A DNA stretch of 64,000 bases from Siphonodentalium dalli (GCA_032622095.1 CP136066.1:152543152-152607151); one strand, 5' to 3'; shown: positions 10,670-22,006, counted from the first letter of the stretch. Numbers and translations: made by a program. The notes: generated by a model from the sequence alone, not told the origin.

Positions 10670-10850
10670 AGATCATCAGCCCTCGAAAATGGGAAAAATG
10701 TCCCATGGCAAATTTAATGCTGCGGCATGTTATATTTCACATGTTGCCATGGCATTTCCCATGGCATTGCTTATTGCCATGGCCAATATCAACTACTGGA
10801 TCATGTACTTTTTATGGCAGTTACTCATTTCCAATCAATTTGTATACTAG
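10670..10850. repeat. interspersed repeat copy 1 ('cagccctcgaaa..tgccatggccaat')
   Basis: Shares 'aaaaatgtccca..gcaaatttaatg', 'cacatgttgcc' and 'attgccatggccaat' with 21168-21290. It is an interspersed repeat of unknown class, marked by repeated CCATGG words. Confidence 0.6.
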
Positions 10851-11069
10851 CTGATGACATTCCTAAAAAATTTCTTTAAAAATATGGTGAATGTAATTTT
10901 TTTGGACATTTTTATGCTATATAAAATGCATGATGTGGTCTTCAGATGGCATAGATTCCTTCAGGTGGCACACTAGATTCGAGAATCATCGCCGAATATC
11001 TAGCGAATATCTGAAATTATTTTTTGCAATGTTTTCCCAGTCAGAATGAACCGGTTATCGGCGAAAACA

Positions 11070-11128
11070 GGAAGGAATGTGTCTGGTATTGATACTTAAA
11101 AAGTATCAGTACCAGACACATTCCTTCC
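11070..11128. repeat. near-perfect 59-bp palindrome (28-nt arms)
   Basis: Left arm GGAAGGAATGTGTCTGGTAT.. (11070-11097) is the inverse of 11101-11128 apart from one G-U-type change, with a loop of about 3 nt. Transcribed, it would form a long, almost perfect hairpin. It is probably the core of a foldback element. Part of the arm also appears as 'cattccttcaggtggcac' near 10958. Confidence 0.85.
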
Positions 11129-11178
11129 CTTTATGTATTACTTAAATTATCTCCCCAGGAGATTATAATTATAATAAA

Positions 11179-12620
11179 CAAGCAGTCGCAGACGGCGGTA
11201 TACCCCGCCGAATTGTGCAGTTGGGGAAGTGCATTCTCAATAATGTTTGCGTTCTCAGTATGTGCTAAACAAGAGGTGGAACTCATTCTAGATACTGGTC
11301 AAGTGAACTCATATACCAAATATCATTGAAATCCGTTGACATTTGTGGAAATGAGCCCAGCTATTTGATAAATTCGACAAAAATAATAAACAAAGTCTGA
11401 AAATATTCGGCCGGATCTGGTTTGCGAACTCGTTCTAGATACTGGTCATGTGAACTCATATACCAACAAGAGGTGGCATCAGAGATGCTGTGTCTCGTTT
11501 TCGGTGGCTTACCGCCAATTGGTGTGCATCAGTATCGGTAAACTAATTAATAGGTAAAATCGAAAAATGACTAATTAAGGGCCATAACTCTATAAAAATT
11601 TATCGGACCTGGCCGGTTTTCGAACTCGACCGAGATATTCTTGGGAGACACCTATATACCAAATTTCAATCAAATCGGATAACGTTTGTTGAAGTTATCA
11701 CGCTAACAAGCTGAAAATTCGTGAAAAATCACTAATTAAGGGCCATAACTCTATCAAATTTTATCGGACGAGTCCGGTTTTCGAACTCATCCGAGATATT
11801 CTTGGGAGACACCTATATACCAAATTTCAATCAAATCGGATAACGTTTGTTGAAGTTATCGCGCTAACGAGCTGAAAATTCGTGAAAAATGACTAATTAA
11901 GGGCCATAACTCTATCAAATTTTATCGGACGAGTCCGGTTTTCGAACTCATCCGAGATATTCTTGGGAGACACCTATATACCAAATTTCAATCAAATCGG
12001 ATAACGTTTGTTGAAGTTATCGCACTAACGAGCTGAAAATTCGTGAAAAATGACTAATTAAGGGCCATAACTCTATCAAATTTTATCGGACGAGTCCGGT
12101 TTTCGAACTCATCCAAGATATTCTTGGGAGACACCTATATACAAAATTTCAATCAAATCGGATAACGTTTGTTGAAGTTATCGCGCTAACGAGGTGAAAA
12201 TTCGTGAAAAATGACTAATTAAGGGCCATAACTCTATCAAATTTTATCGGACGAGGCCGGTTTTCGAACTCATCCGAGATATTCTTGGGAGACACCTATA
12301 TACCAAATTTCAACCAAATCGGATAACGTTTGTTGAAGTTATCGCGCTAACGAGCTGAAAATTCAAAGGGCCATAACTCTGTAATAAATGTGCGGACGAA
12401 CCCGATTTTCTGTCTGCAGCTTACGAGCATGGATATGTACTCACACACCAAAAAAATTTTTAATCCGTCAATAAACGGTTGAGTTATAAGCAAAACACGC
12501 CGCCCGCCCGCCCGTCCGCCGCCCACTGTCCCTCATCAAACTATAAGTCGAGTTTTGGAAAAAAACTCGACTAAAAATCTGTAAAATCTGTTGACATTTG
12601 TGGAAATTAGCCATGTGACG
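11179..12620. repeat. composite repeat with 161-bp tandem array
   Basis: The head (11179-11275, 'acaagcagtcgcagacgg') recurs at 52680. From 11579, five 161-bp monomers run ('gggccataactct' at 11579, 11740, 11901, 12062, 12223), then a shortened sixth at 12368. Each carries 'gagatattcttgggagacac', 'ataccaaatttcaatcaaat' and 'gttgaagttatcgcgctaac'. The array ends in GC-rich 'cgcccgcccgcccgtccgcc' and 'tcgagttttggaaaaaaact'. 161 is not a multiple of three, so this is not a coding repeat. Confidence 0.9.
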
Positions 12621-13612
12621 TCATCCATTTGCACCAAAAATAATAAACAAGGTCCAATAACTCTGCTGAAAATATCCGCCCGGACCTGTTTTGCGAACTC
12701 GTTCTAGATACTGGTCGTGTGAACTCATATACCAAAAATCTTTGAAATCTGTTGACATTTGTGGAAATGAGCCCTGTGACGTCATCTATTTGCTATTTGG
12801 TAAATTCGACAAAAATAATAAACAAAGTCCAATAACTCCGGTAAAAATATCCAGCCAGACCTGGCTTGCGAACTCATTCTAGGTAATGGTCAGGTGAACT
12901 CATGTACCAAAAATCTTTTAAATCCGTTGACATTTGTTCAAGTTATGACTCTTACAAATTCGGGATGGACGGACGGAAGAACCCATTCCTATATAAAAAC
13001 CGATGTGCCCGAATTCGTCAGGCTGTTTAGGGATTTCTTTGTGATCGCCTCCATATGGGCAGAATAAACAGCATCTGAACAAACTATTGTTCGATCGGTC
13101 CAGAAACATGCCTTTATGAGCATATATGACTAGGTCAAGGACATGGTCGCATGTTAAATTGGACTTGCCCATATTGCTCCCGGGATCAAAGTAGGCCTAC
13201 ATACCAAATTTGAGACGGATCGGTTGAGGTCCAGAAACATGCCTATATGAGGTCAAGGACACGGTCGCACATGAAATTGGACCCACCCATGTTGTTACCG
13301 GGATCAAAGGACTACATACCAAATTTGAGTCGGATCTGTCGAAAAATATGCCTATATGAGCGTATATGAGAGAGGTCAAGGACATGGTCGCACGTGAAAT
13401 TGGACCCACCCAGAAACATTCCTATATGAGCGTATATGAGCGAGGTCAAGGACAATTGGAATTTAGACCCACCATATTGTTCCCGGGGATCAAAGCAGGC
13501 CTACATACCAAATTTGAGTGGGATCGGTCGAACAGTTTTTTGAGTCTATAAGACACATACACACATACCGACAGACAGACAGAAGTTACAAAATATATAG
13601 TAGATGAACATA
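12621..13612. repeat. degenerate monomer repeats plus a 'gacagacagacagaagtt' tail
   Basis: 12590-12960 holds two degenerate monomers related to the 161-bp array ('ccaataactc..', 'gttctagatactggtc'), matching 52800-53150. 12985-13612 is a different tandem set with 'catgcctatatgag', 'gtcaaggacatggtcgcac' and 'ataccaaatttgag', ending 'ttacaaaatatatagtagat', the same right end as the repeat family at 8970-9156. Confidence 0.7.
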
Positions 13613-14780
13613 GGTTTGTGTCATTTATATATCAAAATAATCAAGTGCAATTTAGCTCTATGTCGCTGGTCACCGTGTTCACCAACTAATTACATGTGTT
13701 AGTTTTCACAGCTATTTTCGCGAAGATAAAAATCCTGTTGCTTGTGATCATGAGGTGCATGATAACTGTCATCTATGTGTTGGATTCAAACCTGTACAAT
13801 GTGAAGTTAGGTTGTTATTGTTAATCACTAGCTAGATGGGAGGCAATTCATAACACATTATGTAACTGACATACTATTGAGCAGTGCTGTTCGCAATTAT
13901 GGGACAATGCATTTAACGAATTATATCTTACAGACCGCCAAAAAAAAAAAATGACATAACAAGTGCATAGATTAATTCTTTTAAAGTTGAACGCCAATAT
14001 TAAATGAACAGGTTGGTTAAATGTTAATTAGAAGCTTAATTTCAATTTGTGTTTTCATGGTATGTTTCGAAGTAAAAACCCGCATGTTCAAGACCAGTGA
14101 ATCGGCAATACGGTTTCGTCGTATAATTTTGTCGAGCTATTTAGAGCTTTTGAATCCGATTTCCGTCTCAATTTGGCCAAATGAAATCTTGTTTGGTCAT
14201 TTAAAAAAAAATGGCCATTGACTAATTTGGCCTCCGACAGCGCGAACACTGTGTCCAACCTCATTCTTGCTAAACATGGTGACTTTGTGGCATATAAAGC
14301 TCACCTCTCAACCTTTCATCAAACAATCGGGTACCGGTATATGAAACTTGTTGTGCTTTCCATTTCGGAATCCGCGTATACCTTGCAGTTCTAAAATTAA
14401 ACAAGGATTTCTTCTTTTGTGAAAGACTTGGTGGCAAATGTCTATAAATCTAGATCATGTAATGATGTATTCAAAATAAAAGCATCTGAAACCGCATCAC
14501 TTTTATGGAGTCCTCAGTGGAACAGACAGAATAGTTTGTTGGAGATTAATATAGTTTTCGTTTCGGTCACATTTCCGGTTTCCATGTTTTCGAGCTATTT
14601 ATTTCCCAATATGAAACAATGGCCAACTTTAGATTTATTATTTGCAAACAAATTACATAGAATGTATGAATTTTCTTGGTTAAAAAGTTGAATTCATAAG
14701 ACGTGTGATTTATATGAAGTGTCAATTACACTTTAGCTCAACTTGGGGAGGAGTTAATTTTTTGCTGAGCAATGAAAAGA
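13613..14780. other. gene-free stretch
   Basis: Two plus-strand frames (14021-14221, 14419-14691) have no recognisable domain or splice context. Nothing else stands out. Confidence 0.35.
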
Positions 14781-14789
14781 ATGATAAAG

Positions 14790-15440
14790 AATAAGTCATG
14801 CTGAAGATCCATATAAAGTTTGATCATGATAGGATGAGGGATATGGTCTATAGAGTGTGCCAAAGGATTTTGCTGGCGGCCATGTTTTTCAATGAATTTC
14901 GGTCAAAAGGGGAGGCTCCCATCTAGCTGTCACGCCGAATATCCATATGAAGTTTGGTAATGATCGGTTGAGGGATGTGGTTTGTAGGGTGCACCAAATG
15001 ATTTAGTAATACAGAGAGTAAATTCCAAGATGGCCGCTGGTGGCCAAGTTTTTCCAAAAATTTCAGTCAAAATAGGAGGCTCCCATCTAGCGGTCACCAC
15101 GAAGATCCATATGAAGGTTGTTGATGATGGGATGTGGTCTGTAGGGTGCGCCAATGATTTAGTCATACAAGGAGTAAATTCCAAGATGGCCGCTGGCAGC
15201 CATGTGTTTTTCAACAAATTTCGGTCAAATTAGGAGGTTCCCATGTAGCGGTCACCATGAAGATCCAGATCATCAGATGAGGGATGTGGTCTGTAGGGTG
15301 TGCTAAAGGATTTTGTCATGTAAAATCCAAGATGGCCACCAGCAGCCATGTTTTTCATCGAAAATTGTTCAAATTCAATAGCTCCCCATCTACAGGTGAT
15401 CATAATTGTGCCTGCAAAATTAAAAAATGATCCAGCCATA
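14790..15440. repeat. tandem array of ~130-165-bp 'aagatggccgctggcagcca' monomers
   Basis: Successive monomers carry 'gatccatatgaag(t)ttgg', 'gagggatgtggtctgtaggg', 'aaattccaagatggccgctg', 'gccatgtttttc' and 'gaggctcccatctagc'. 'gatccat' words fall near 14806, 14938, 15103 and 15262. The same family forms a larger array at 41490-42600. Confidence 0.85.
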
Positions 15441-15454
15441 AGTTCTGGCTGTTC

Positions 15455-15755
15455 GGTTATATCTCCGGTATTACTTAAACATTTAAACTTTCCACGTTCC
15501 TTATTGCTCCATTGACTGTAATGTATGACATTATCCCAGCTCCAAGATGGCTCTTTGGTTTGACCTCTGGTATTACTTAAGCATTTAAACTTACGACAAT
15601 CCTTATTGCTCCATTGACTGTAATGTATGACATCATCCCCTCTCGAAGTTGGCTCTTCGGTTGGGCTTCTGATATTATTTAAACATTTAAACTTTCTGCA
15701 TTCTTATTGTTCCATTGACTTTAATGACATTATCCCTCTCCATGTTGAGCTACAG
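15455..15755. repeat. three tandem ~102-bp units
   Basis: 'ttattgctccattgactgta' and 'ggtattacttaaacatttaa' recur at 101-102-bp spacing (attgact at 15511, 15613 and 15714). Units carry 'ccaagatggctcttcggttt'. Confidence 0.8.
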
Positions 15756-15879
15756 TGTCATTGATACTTTCAATAAGTGTACCCGTACCGTGTATGGTAC
15801 ATATATGTCTGTCCATCTGTCCCGAAAAACCACACAATTATCATGGAATACTTTGACAAGATAGATGACAGAAAGTTGT

Positions 15880-16175
15880 CAGAGGTCATTTGTGAGGCTA
15901 GCTTCACCAAATTCATTATCTGGGGACCTCATTCTGCATGGCCTCATCTCTGCTATGGGAGACAAGAGGCACAGATATAAGTTCCCAGATGGTGATATTC
16001 AGCCATTGGGCACCTCAATTATGCATTGTGTTGTTTGCCAATTTGGGGATATAGAAAAACTAACCGGAAAAATAAACTTTCCCCAAGAAGTTTCTAAAGA
16101 AATACTGGTTAATTTGACAATAAGGATACTTTCCAGAGAAAATGAGACTTAAGAAGAATGAGGTCCCCCGAGGGT
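15880..16175. mobile_element. fragment of the 'cagaatgaggtcccc' TIR element family
   Basis: Contains 'ggggacctcattctgc', 'cctcatctctgctatgggag', 'cacctcaattatgcatt' and 'aatttggggatatagaaa', ending 'agaatgaggtcccccgaggg'. It is collinear with members at 19751-20156 and 22064-22486 but degraded at both ends. Confidence 0.7.
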
Positions 16176-16190
16176 TCATGCTTGAGTTTA

Positions 16191-16355
16191 TACAGTAATG
16201 CCCTAAATAATCGACTCCTTAACCACAGCAGAATTATGGGTAATTTTTCAGGATTTAGTTGGAAATATGGCTTGTTGCCATTCATGAGAGCTTTCCGATG
16301 AATGGCAACAATTCTGCTGTGGTTAAGGAGTCAATTTATTTAGGGCATTACTGTA
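16191..16355. mobile_element. foldback MITE with TA target site (pogo/mariner-like), copy 1
   Basis: TA | CAGTAATGCCCTAAATAATC .. TTAGGGCATTACTG | TA. The arms pair over most of their length and the centre is partly deleted ('ccattcatgagagctttccg'). TA duplications and CAGT.. ends fit the Tc1/mariner superfamily, and the resemblance to pogo-type ends is inference. Other copies are at 17351, 18943 and 21881. Confidence 0.8.
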
Positions 16356-17350
16356 CATTTGATAGACCTTAATCCTTTCAAAACTAAATTTATTCTCCAA
16401 ATGAGTTATAATAAGTGTACAATAGAATGGTCTGTTTATTTGGAGGGATTTTCAGGAAAGATAAGCAGACGACAGATGACAAAAGTACAGTCATATTTAT
16501 TGCAGGGAAATGTTCAGATAATAAGTCTAAAAAAAAACAACCAATGATTGTTTGTTGAACTTATTATCTAAACTTTTCCTTGGGATAACTACTCGCCAAT
16601 GAGTATTTACTATAGAAAGGTTTAATGCAGAATGTAGCAGCAACAGGTCGGGTGGAGAATTTGTTGCAATTCTTGGGAAAGTGATTCTCCAACCAGTATT
16701 TAAAGGGGTACTGTATGCCATTTTCAAAAAATTCTCGGTAATAACAACGATCTGATATTGATAATATATATAGAAATAAGTAATTTGAGTCGAAGATGTA
16801 TTTTGTAAAGGTTCAGGTTAATAGGTTATCTTAAAATCAAAGTAAATAATTTGATGTAATTTTAATTCATGGCTGAAGCCATAAACTAAAATACAAATTT
16901 AAATGTACAAGAAATTAATTGATGGATAGTGGATTGGGTAACATATGGCACACATGATCGTGTAAAAGTTATGTTCATATGGGGCGTAAACTAAAGCCAC
17001 TCACTGACTGGTGACTGTACAATAACTTAGATAAGTATATGGGACTAGTATGCATATATTATAACATTTATTTCATACATTTGCTTGAAAACTGCACACA
17101 AATTACTCGACAACGACAATTTGTATTTTCGCATTTCCGGCTAATCTGCCATCTGTAACATTACTTCATACTCAACAGACTTTCAAAAAATGCATGAATA
17201 CTGGTTACCTTATTCTACGACTCCGAGACTATAGAAATCAACAACATTTGAGTACAGTATCCCTTTAAATTGATATATTTAGATCAAAATTCAAATAATT
17301 TCCTACTGTTTGAATTGAAATGCACATCCACATGGGATGGGGAATGGTGT
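16356..17350. other. gene-free stretch
   Basis: No recognisable gene or repeat. Short frames at 16359-16547 and 16527-16727 are without motifs. Confidence 0.35.
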
Positions 17351-17565
17351 TACAGTAATGCCCTAAATAATCGTCTCCTTAACCACAGCAGAATTTTGGG
17401 TAATTTTTCAGGATTTAGACGGAAATATAGCTTGTCGCCATTCATCGGAAAGCTCTCAGTGAGAGCTTTCCGATGAATGGCAACAAGCCATATTTCCATA
17501 AATCCTGAAAAATTACCCATAATTCTGCTGAGGTTAAGGAGTCGATTATTTAGTGCATTACTGTA
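17351..17565. mobile_element. foldback MITE with TA target site, copy 2
   Basis: A 215-bp almost complete palindrome (TA CAGTAATGCC .. GTGCATTACTG TA). The centre 'ggaaagctctca|gtgagagctttcc' is intact. The arms carry 'ccttaaccacagcagaattt' and 'atggcaacaagccatatttc'. No coding capacity. Confidence 0.85.
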
Positions 17566-18230
17566 GGTTGAAAATTTCCCTGATTTCAGGTCTGGTTCAA
17601 AGGGGGGTACAGTTGGAAATTCGAAGACCCCCCCCCCCCCCCCACCATCGGAAACCCTATAGCCATGTCCCTGAATCCATCCCCAATGGTAATATTATGG
17701 ATAGACTGATGATTGTTTTCATATTTATTTGTGGCAATTTCAATATTCATATGAAGCTGTTAAAACAACAGCAATTTGAAAGCACATAAATTTCATTTAG
17801 AGTAATAGAGTCGCTGTAAATCTCAGATTATCACTCCTTGTATCGTTCATCTTGGAACAAACTGCAGATTGTAAAGACAAGATCTAATCAAATAGGCACT
17901 CACAAGTATAATTCTGTTTCTTTAAAAATTTAACAATAATTTTTCTCATTCAAGAAATATTCCGGGTTCCAGGCCAATTTTTACGAAACCTATTTTACTT
18001 TTTATTTAGGTTATAGTGTATAAAATAACATGTTTGGAACAAGAAGTGCTACAATTTGACGAAAGAAAAAAATATGTTTGATATTGTATTTTCGATGCTT
18101 TTATTTCACAAAGGGACATAACAAATATGTCATATCTGGTTTTCAACGATGGTATTTGCAGTGAAAATAATAAGGCAACAGGAACATTTGATGTTTATCC
18201 CTTTCATAATGGGGCAGTGCTGGTGCTGCA
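17566..18230. other. gene-free stretch with short C-run
   Basis: A run of about 16 C lies at 17628-17643. Near 18190-18230 there is a partial left end of the piggyBac-like MITE ('ccctttcataatggggcagt'). Nothing else recognised. Confidence 0.4.
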
Positions 18231-18490
18231 TTAACCCTTTCATGATGGGAGCTGCACTGGTGCAGCATTAAAGGTCCTGTTCCAGTGCATTCTCTAATGT
18301 AGAATCTCCCATTGGGAGCTTCGCATATATAAGAGAATGCACTGGCTTACAAGAACAAGGTAAATATTGTTAGGCCAATGTATTCTCTTATATATGCGAG
18401 TCTCCCTATGGGAGACTATTATATATAAGAGGATGCATTGGCACATGGTTTTCGAAAAATTTCAGGAAGCTCTGGTCATGGAAGGGTTAA
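18231..18490. mobile_element. piggyBac-like MITE flanked by TTAA, copy 1
   Basis: TTAA | CCCTTTCATGATGGGAGC .. GAAGCTCTGGTCATGGAAGGG | TTAA, element 18235-18486 (252 bp). TTAA target sites plus CCCT..AGGG ends are the piggyBac hallmark. Inside are nested palindromes of 'cattctcttatatatgcgag' and 'ctcgcatatataagagaatg'. No coding capacity. Confidence 0.85.
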
Positions 18491-18885
18491 AGATCCTGTA
18501 CCAGAGCATTCTGTTATATATAGCAAGTCTCCCATATGGAGCCTCGCATATATAAGAGAATGCACTGGCTTACATGGTCAAAGCAAATTTTGTTAAGTGA
18601 ATGCATTATCTTATGGGAGACTCACATATATTAGAGAATGCATTGACACAGGGTTTTCCCAAAATTTCAGGAAGCTCCAGTCATGGAAGGGTTAATGATC
18701 GTGTACCATGCATTCTCTTAGATATGCGAGTCCCCACAGGGAGCCTTGCATATATAAGAGAATGCACTGGCTTACAACGTCAAGGCAAATATTGTTAGTC
18801 CAATGTATTCTCTTAGATAATACATTGGCACATGGTTTTCGGCAAAATTTCAGGAAGCTCCATTCATGGAAGAGTTATATAACAA
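18491..18885. repeat. two further tandem partial copies of the piggyBac-like MITE
   Basis: After 18490 the MITE interior repeats twice ('agatcctgtaccagagcatt', 'tgatcgtgtaccatgcattc'), each ending 'gctcca(g/t)tcatggaag(g/a)gtta'. The left end is missing in both, so the array probably grew by recombination within the element. Confidence 0.8.
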
Positions 18886-18942
18886 TGCTTTCAACACATG
18901 AAGAACTCCAATTATAGGAGAATTATTGACAATGAAAGTAAG

Positions 18943-19158
18943 TACAGTAATGCCCTAAGTAATCGACTCCATAACCACAGCAGAATTATGGGTAACTTTT
19001 CAGGATTTAGTCGGAAATATGGCTTGTTGCCATTCATCGGAAAGCTCTCCCCGAGAGCTTTCGATGAATGGCAACAAGCCATATTTCCGACTAAATCCTG
19101 AAAAGTTACCCATAATTCTGCTGTGGTTATGGAGTCGATTACTTAGGGCATTACTGTA
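18943..19158. mobile_element. foldback MITE with TA target site, copy 3
   Basis: A 216-bp almost perfect palindrome, TA CAGTAATGCCCTAAGTAATC .. ATTACTTAGGGCATTACTG TA. The centre is 'cggaaagctctccccgagag'. The paired change (aagtaatc/gattactt versus aaataatc in the other copies) sits on both arms, as expected if one arm was copied from the other. Confidence 0.88.
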
Positions 19159-19247
19159 ATGTATTTGATAATGATGATTCTGCTGACTTTTATGTTATTT
19201 CACATGTGCTAGACTGCTAGTACCTAATTTTAGGGCCTTGAGTTCTT

Positions 19248-19509
19248 TTAACCCTTTCATGATGGGAGCTTCACTGGTGCAGTATTAAATATCCTGTGCC
19301 AGTGCATTCTCTTATATATGTGAGTCTCCCAAAGGGAGACACACATATATAAGAGAATGCACTGGCTGACAAGGTCAAGGTAAATATTGTTAGGCCATGT
19401 ATTCTCTTATATATGCAAGACTCCTCATGGGAGACTCGCATATATAAGAGAATGCATTGGCACAGGGTTTTCGCAAAATTTCAGGAAGCTCCAGTCATGG
19501 AAGGGTTAA
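19248..19509. mobile_element. piggyBac-like MITE flanked by TTAA, copy 2
   Basis: TTAA (19248-19251) | CCCTTTCATGATGGGAGC .. GTCATGGAAGGG | TTAA (19506-19509), element 254 bp. The internal palindromes are the same as in copy 1. Confidence 0.88.
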
Positions 19510-19750
19510 GAGATTGAAATACATGCAAGACAATAAATTAAAGTGGCCATAGTGAATAACAACTGACTGAATTAGGCCCATACTCAGTACAGACATATAT
19601 TAATTATATAGCAGCGAAGAGGTTAACATCTGTAGATTTCAGATTCATATAGCAACTATGAAAAACTAGCTTTCCTCACGTAACAGCTCATAATTGTCTC
19701 TATAAACATGTTTGAAGTACTATTATAGTTAGCAAACCCGCAGATATCTT

Positions 19751-20156
19751 GTCTGTCATTTGCAGAATGAGGTCCCCAGAGGGTGAATTTAGTGATACTA
19801 TCCTGCAAAGCGGGCTAGCATCACCAAATTCACCCTCTGGGGACCTCATTCTGCTTAGGCCTCATCTTCTGGCAAGTATCTATAGTCTGAAATTAACATT
19901 GTTTTTAGTTCCTTTTTTCCCTTCTGGGCAGTTTCTATATCCCCTAATTTGCAGATGATAAAATGCATAATCGAGATGATTAATGGGTGAACATCACATT
20001 CAACTGGGGAATTTCAATCTGATCCAAGGTCTCCCATAGCAGTTGGGGCCTAAGCAGAATAAGGTTCCCAGATGGTGAATTTGGTAATGCTAGCCTGCCA
20101 TGTGGGATAGCGTCACTAAATTCACCCTCTGGGGAACTCATTCTGCAAATGACAGA
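19751..20156. mobile_element. 406-bp TIR element of the 'cagaatgaggtcccc' family
   Basis: Begins 'gtctgtcatttgcagaatga' and ends with the inverse 'ctcattctgcaaatgacagac'. Within each end is a smaller hairpin ('ggtgaatttagtgatactat..gctagcatcaccaaattcacc'). The interior ('agcagttgggg', 'atgcataatcgagatga') is inverted relative to the copy at 22064-22486. Confidence 0.8.
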
Positions 20157-20785
20157 CTCACTATTTGCAGGCTTTATAGTCAGCATATTCGTCCATCTGT
20201 CCGATTATAAATTCAACAATATTACTCAGAATTCCATGGGATTTGGTATGTAGCTGACATATGAGAATGTGCAGATCAAGTTCGAATTTGGTCATGTCCC
20301 AATGATTTTTGAGGAATAGAAATATCAATTTCTGGGTTGTCTGGATGAAAGATAACTTGATCAATATTCAACAGACGTCTAAATTTAAATCTGAAAATGA
20401 GTTCGAATCTAAAGGAAAATTAATTTGCAACTTGGAAACAATCAAGATTGATATTTATGTGCCAGAGTTTTACAGACCCAGAGAATATTATCGCTGACAG
20501 ATCATACCTTTCAGCTACAATATACTTCAGATTAGATTTTAGTTGATATTTCAACTTGCTTCTTTCCTACAATACATTATGTGAACAAGCTTCAAATGCA
20601 TAGGAAATAAATCATTAGTCACTCAAATTTAATAAAATTGAGCAGATTCAAAGCAAATGGTATGACGGCAGTATACTGCTTCAATTTTCAGAATTTACCA
20701 TTATTATTTTTGCAGGCAAAAAAAAACAAAATAAAATTCACCCAACTGCACCCAAGTCAAAAAACACCCCTCGTTAAGTAGTCCA
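20157..20785. other. gene-free stretch
   Basis: Nothing recognised. The short frame at 20309-20497 has no family motif. Confidence 0.35.
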
Positions 20786-20790
20786 TAAGT

Positions 20791-21165
20791 GGTATGATGC
20801 TGGTAGGGCAAACTGATGCTGTTAAGAGAAAGTACAGTTATGTTTCCTAAAGTTGTCATTTTCGCCTTCTTTTGCTAATCTGAACGAATCAAAGAAAAGC
20901 TGTTATATAAAACATTCAAAAACATGTATATTGTAAAATATTTTAATAATGGCTGTGTTAGTTTGTTGCAAACCGACCAAATTTGAGATATCTAATCTTG
21001 TTATTTTGCGCAGCCATTATTAAAATATTTCTAAAGAGAATGTTCTTGAACGTTTCAGACATGGGATTTTTCTCAAATCGTTTAGATTAGGCAGACTGCA
21101 AAATTTACAACTTTAGAAAAAAAAGGTACCTTTTCTTAACAGAATCACATGTAGCATCATAGCAA
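20791..21165. mobile_element. foldback element with ~170-bp inverted arms
   Basis: 'tatgatgct..gttaagagaaagtac..tttcctaaagttgt..gctaatctgaacgaat..aaatattttaataatggctg' (20791-20960) is matched in reverse by 21005-21165 ('cagccattattaaaatattt', 'tcgtttagattaggcagac', 'acaactttagaaaaaaaagg', 'cttaacagaatcac', 'agcatcata'). Arms are about 75-80% alike with a short centre. No target duplication was recognised. Confidence 0.7.
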
Positions 21166-21167
21166 CA

Positions 21168-21290
21168 GCCCTCGAAATTAGGAAAAATGTCCCACAGCAA
21201 ATTTAATGTTGTGGCATGTTAGATTCCACATGTCTCAACAGCATTTCCCATGGTATTGCTTTTTGCCATGGCCAATTGCGAGAACTGTAG
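21168..21290. repeat. interspersed repeat copy 2 ('cagccctcgaaa..tgccatggccaat')
   Basis: Counterpart of 10670-10800. Confidence 0.6.
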
Positions 21291-21880
21291 CAAATCAGAA
21301 GGATCCACTCATAGCAAATTAGCAGGAGCACTTAACCAGGGATGAAATAGTTGGATGAGAATATAACAATTATTTATTGAGGCCTAATATTCATCTTTAG
21401 TGAATTAAATTTTAAAGATGGTCTGTCTCTTCCTGGCCACAATTTCAACAAATAATTTTGTATAAATCCCGATTTAAACACTACAAATAGCTATTTTGTG
21501 AATAAAATAAAGATAAAACTGAAGATAATGTATATTATTTGTCTATAAAGGCATAATAATGCGGATTATTTCGATCGTAAATCTTTTAGCCGATCTGCGA
21601 TTTGCCTTGATTGAGGGTACTAACAAAATAGAGTGTTCTCTCTTGGTATGCTCCAAACATTTACGTACATATTTCTGTTAAAAATAGCCCCTAAAACTGT
21701 CCCACAAATGTCATAAGAAATTCTAAATAAAATTTATATTAATCGATAGCTTTTCCAGGCAGGTGTCCTGGATTCATATCTAATATTTTATACCCTGAAA
21801 TCTAGATAAAACTTGCTGGGAAGAGACAGACCATCTTTAAAGCCCTATGGCAGTTAGAAGCCCCGAAAACATGCTTTCTA

Positions 21881-22006
21881 TACAGTAATGTCCTAAACTG
21901 AGAGCTTTCCAATGAATGGCAACAAGCCATATTTCCGACTAAATCCTGAAAAATTACCCATAATTCTTCCGTGGTTAATGATTTGATTATTTAGGGCATT
22001 ACTGTA
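21881..22006. mobile_element. foldback MITE with TA target site, copy 4 (one arm mostly lost)
   Basis: TA CAGTAATGTCCTAAA then a jump to the centre 'ctgagagctttccaatgaat' and the complete right arm to 'TTAGGGCATTACTG TA'. 126 bp. Confidence 0.8.

Noticed and set aside
11579-12383. Regular direct repeats reminiscent of a CRISPR array
   Set aside because: Units are 161 bp and repeated over their whole length with no unique spacers, and the genome is eukaryotic.
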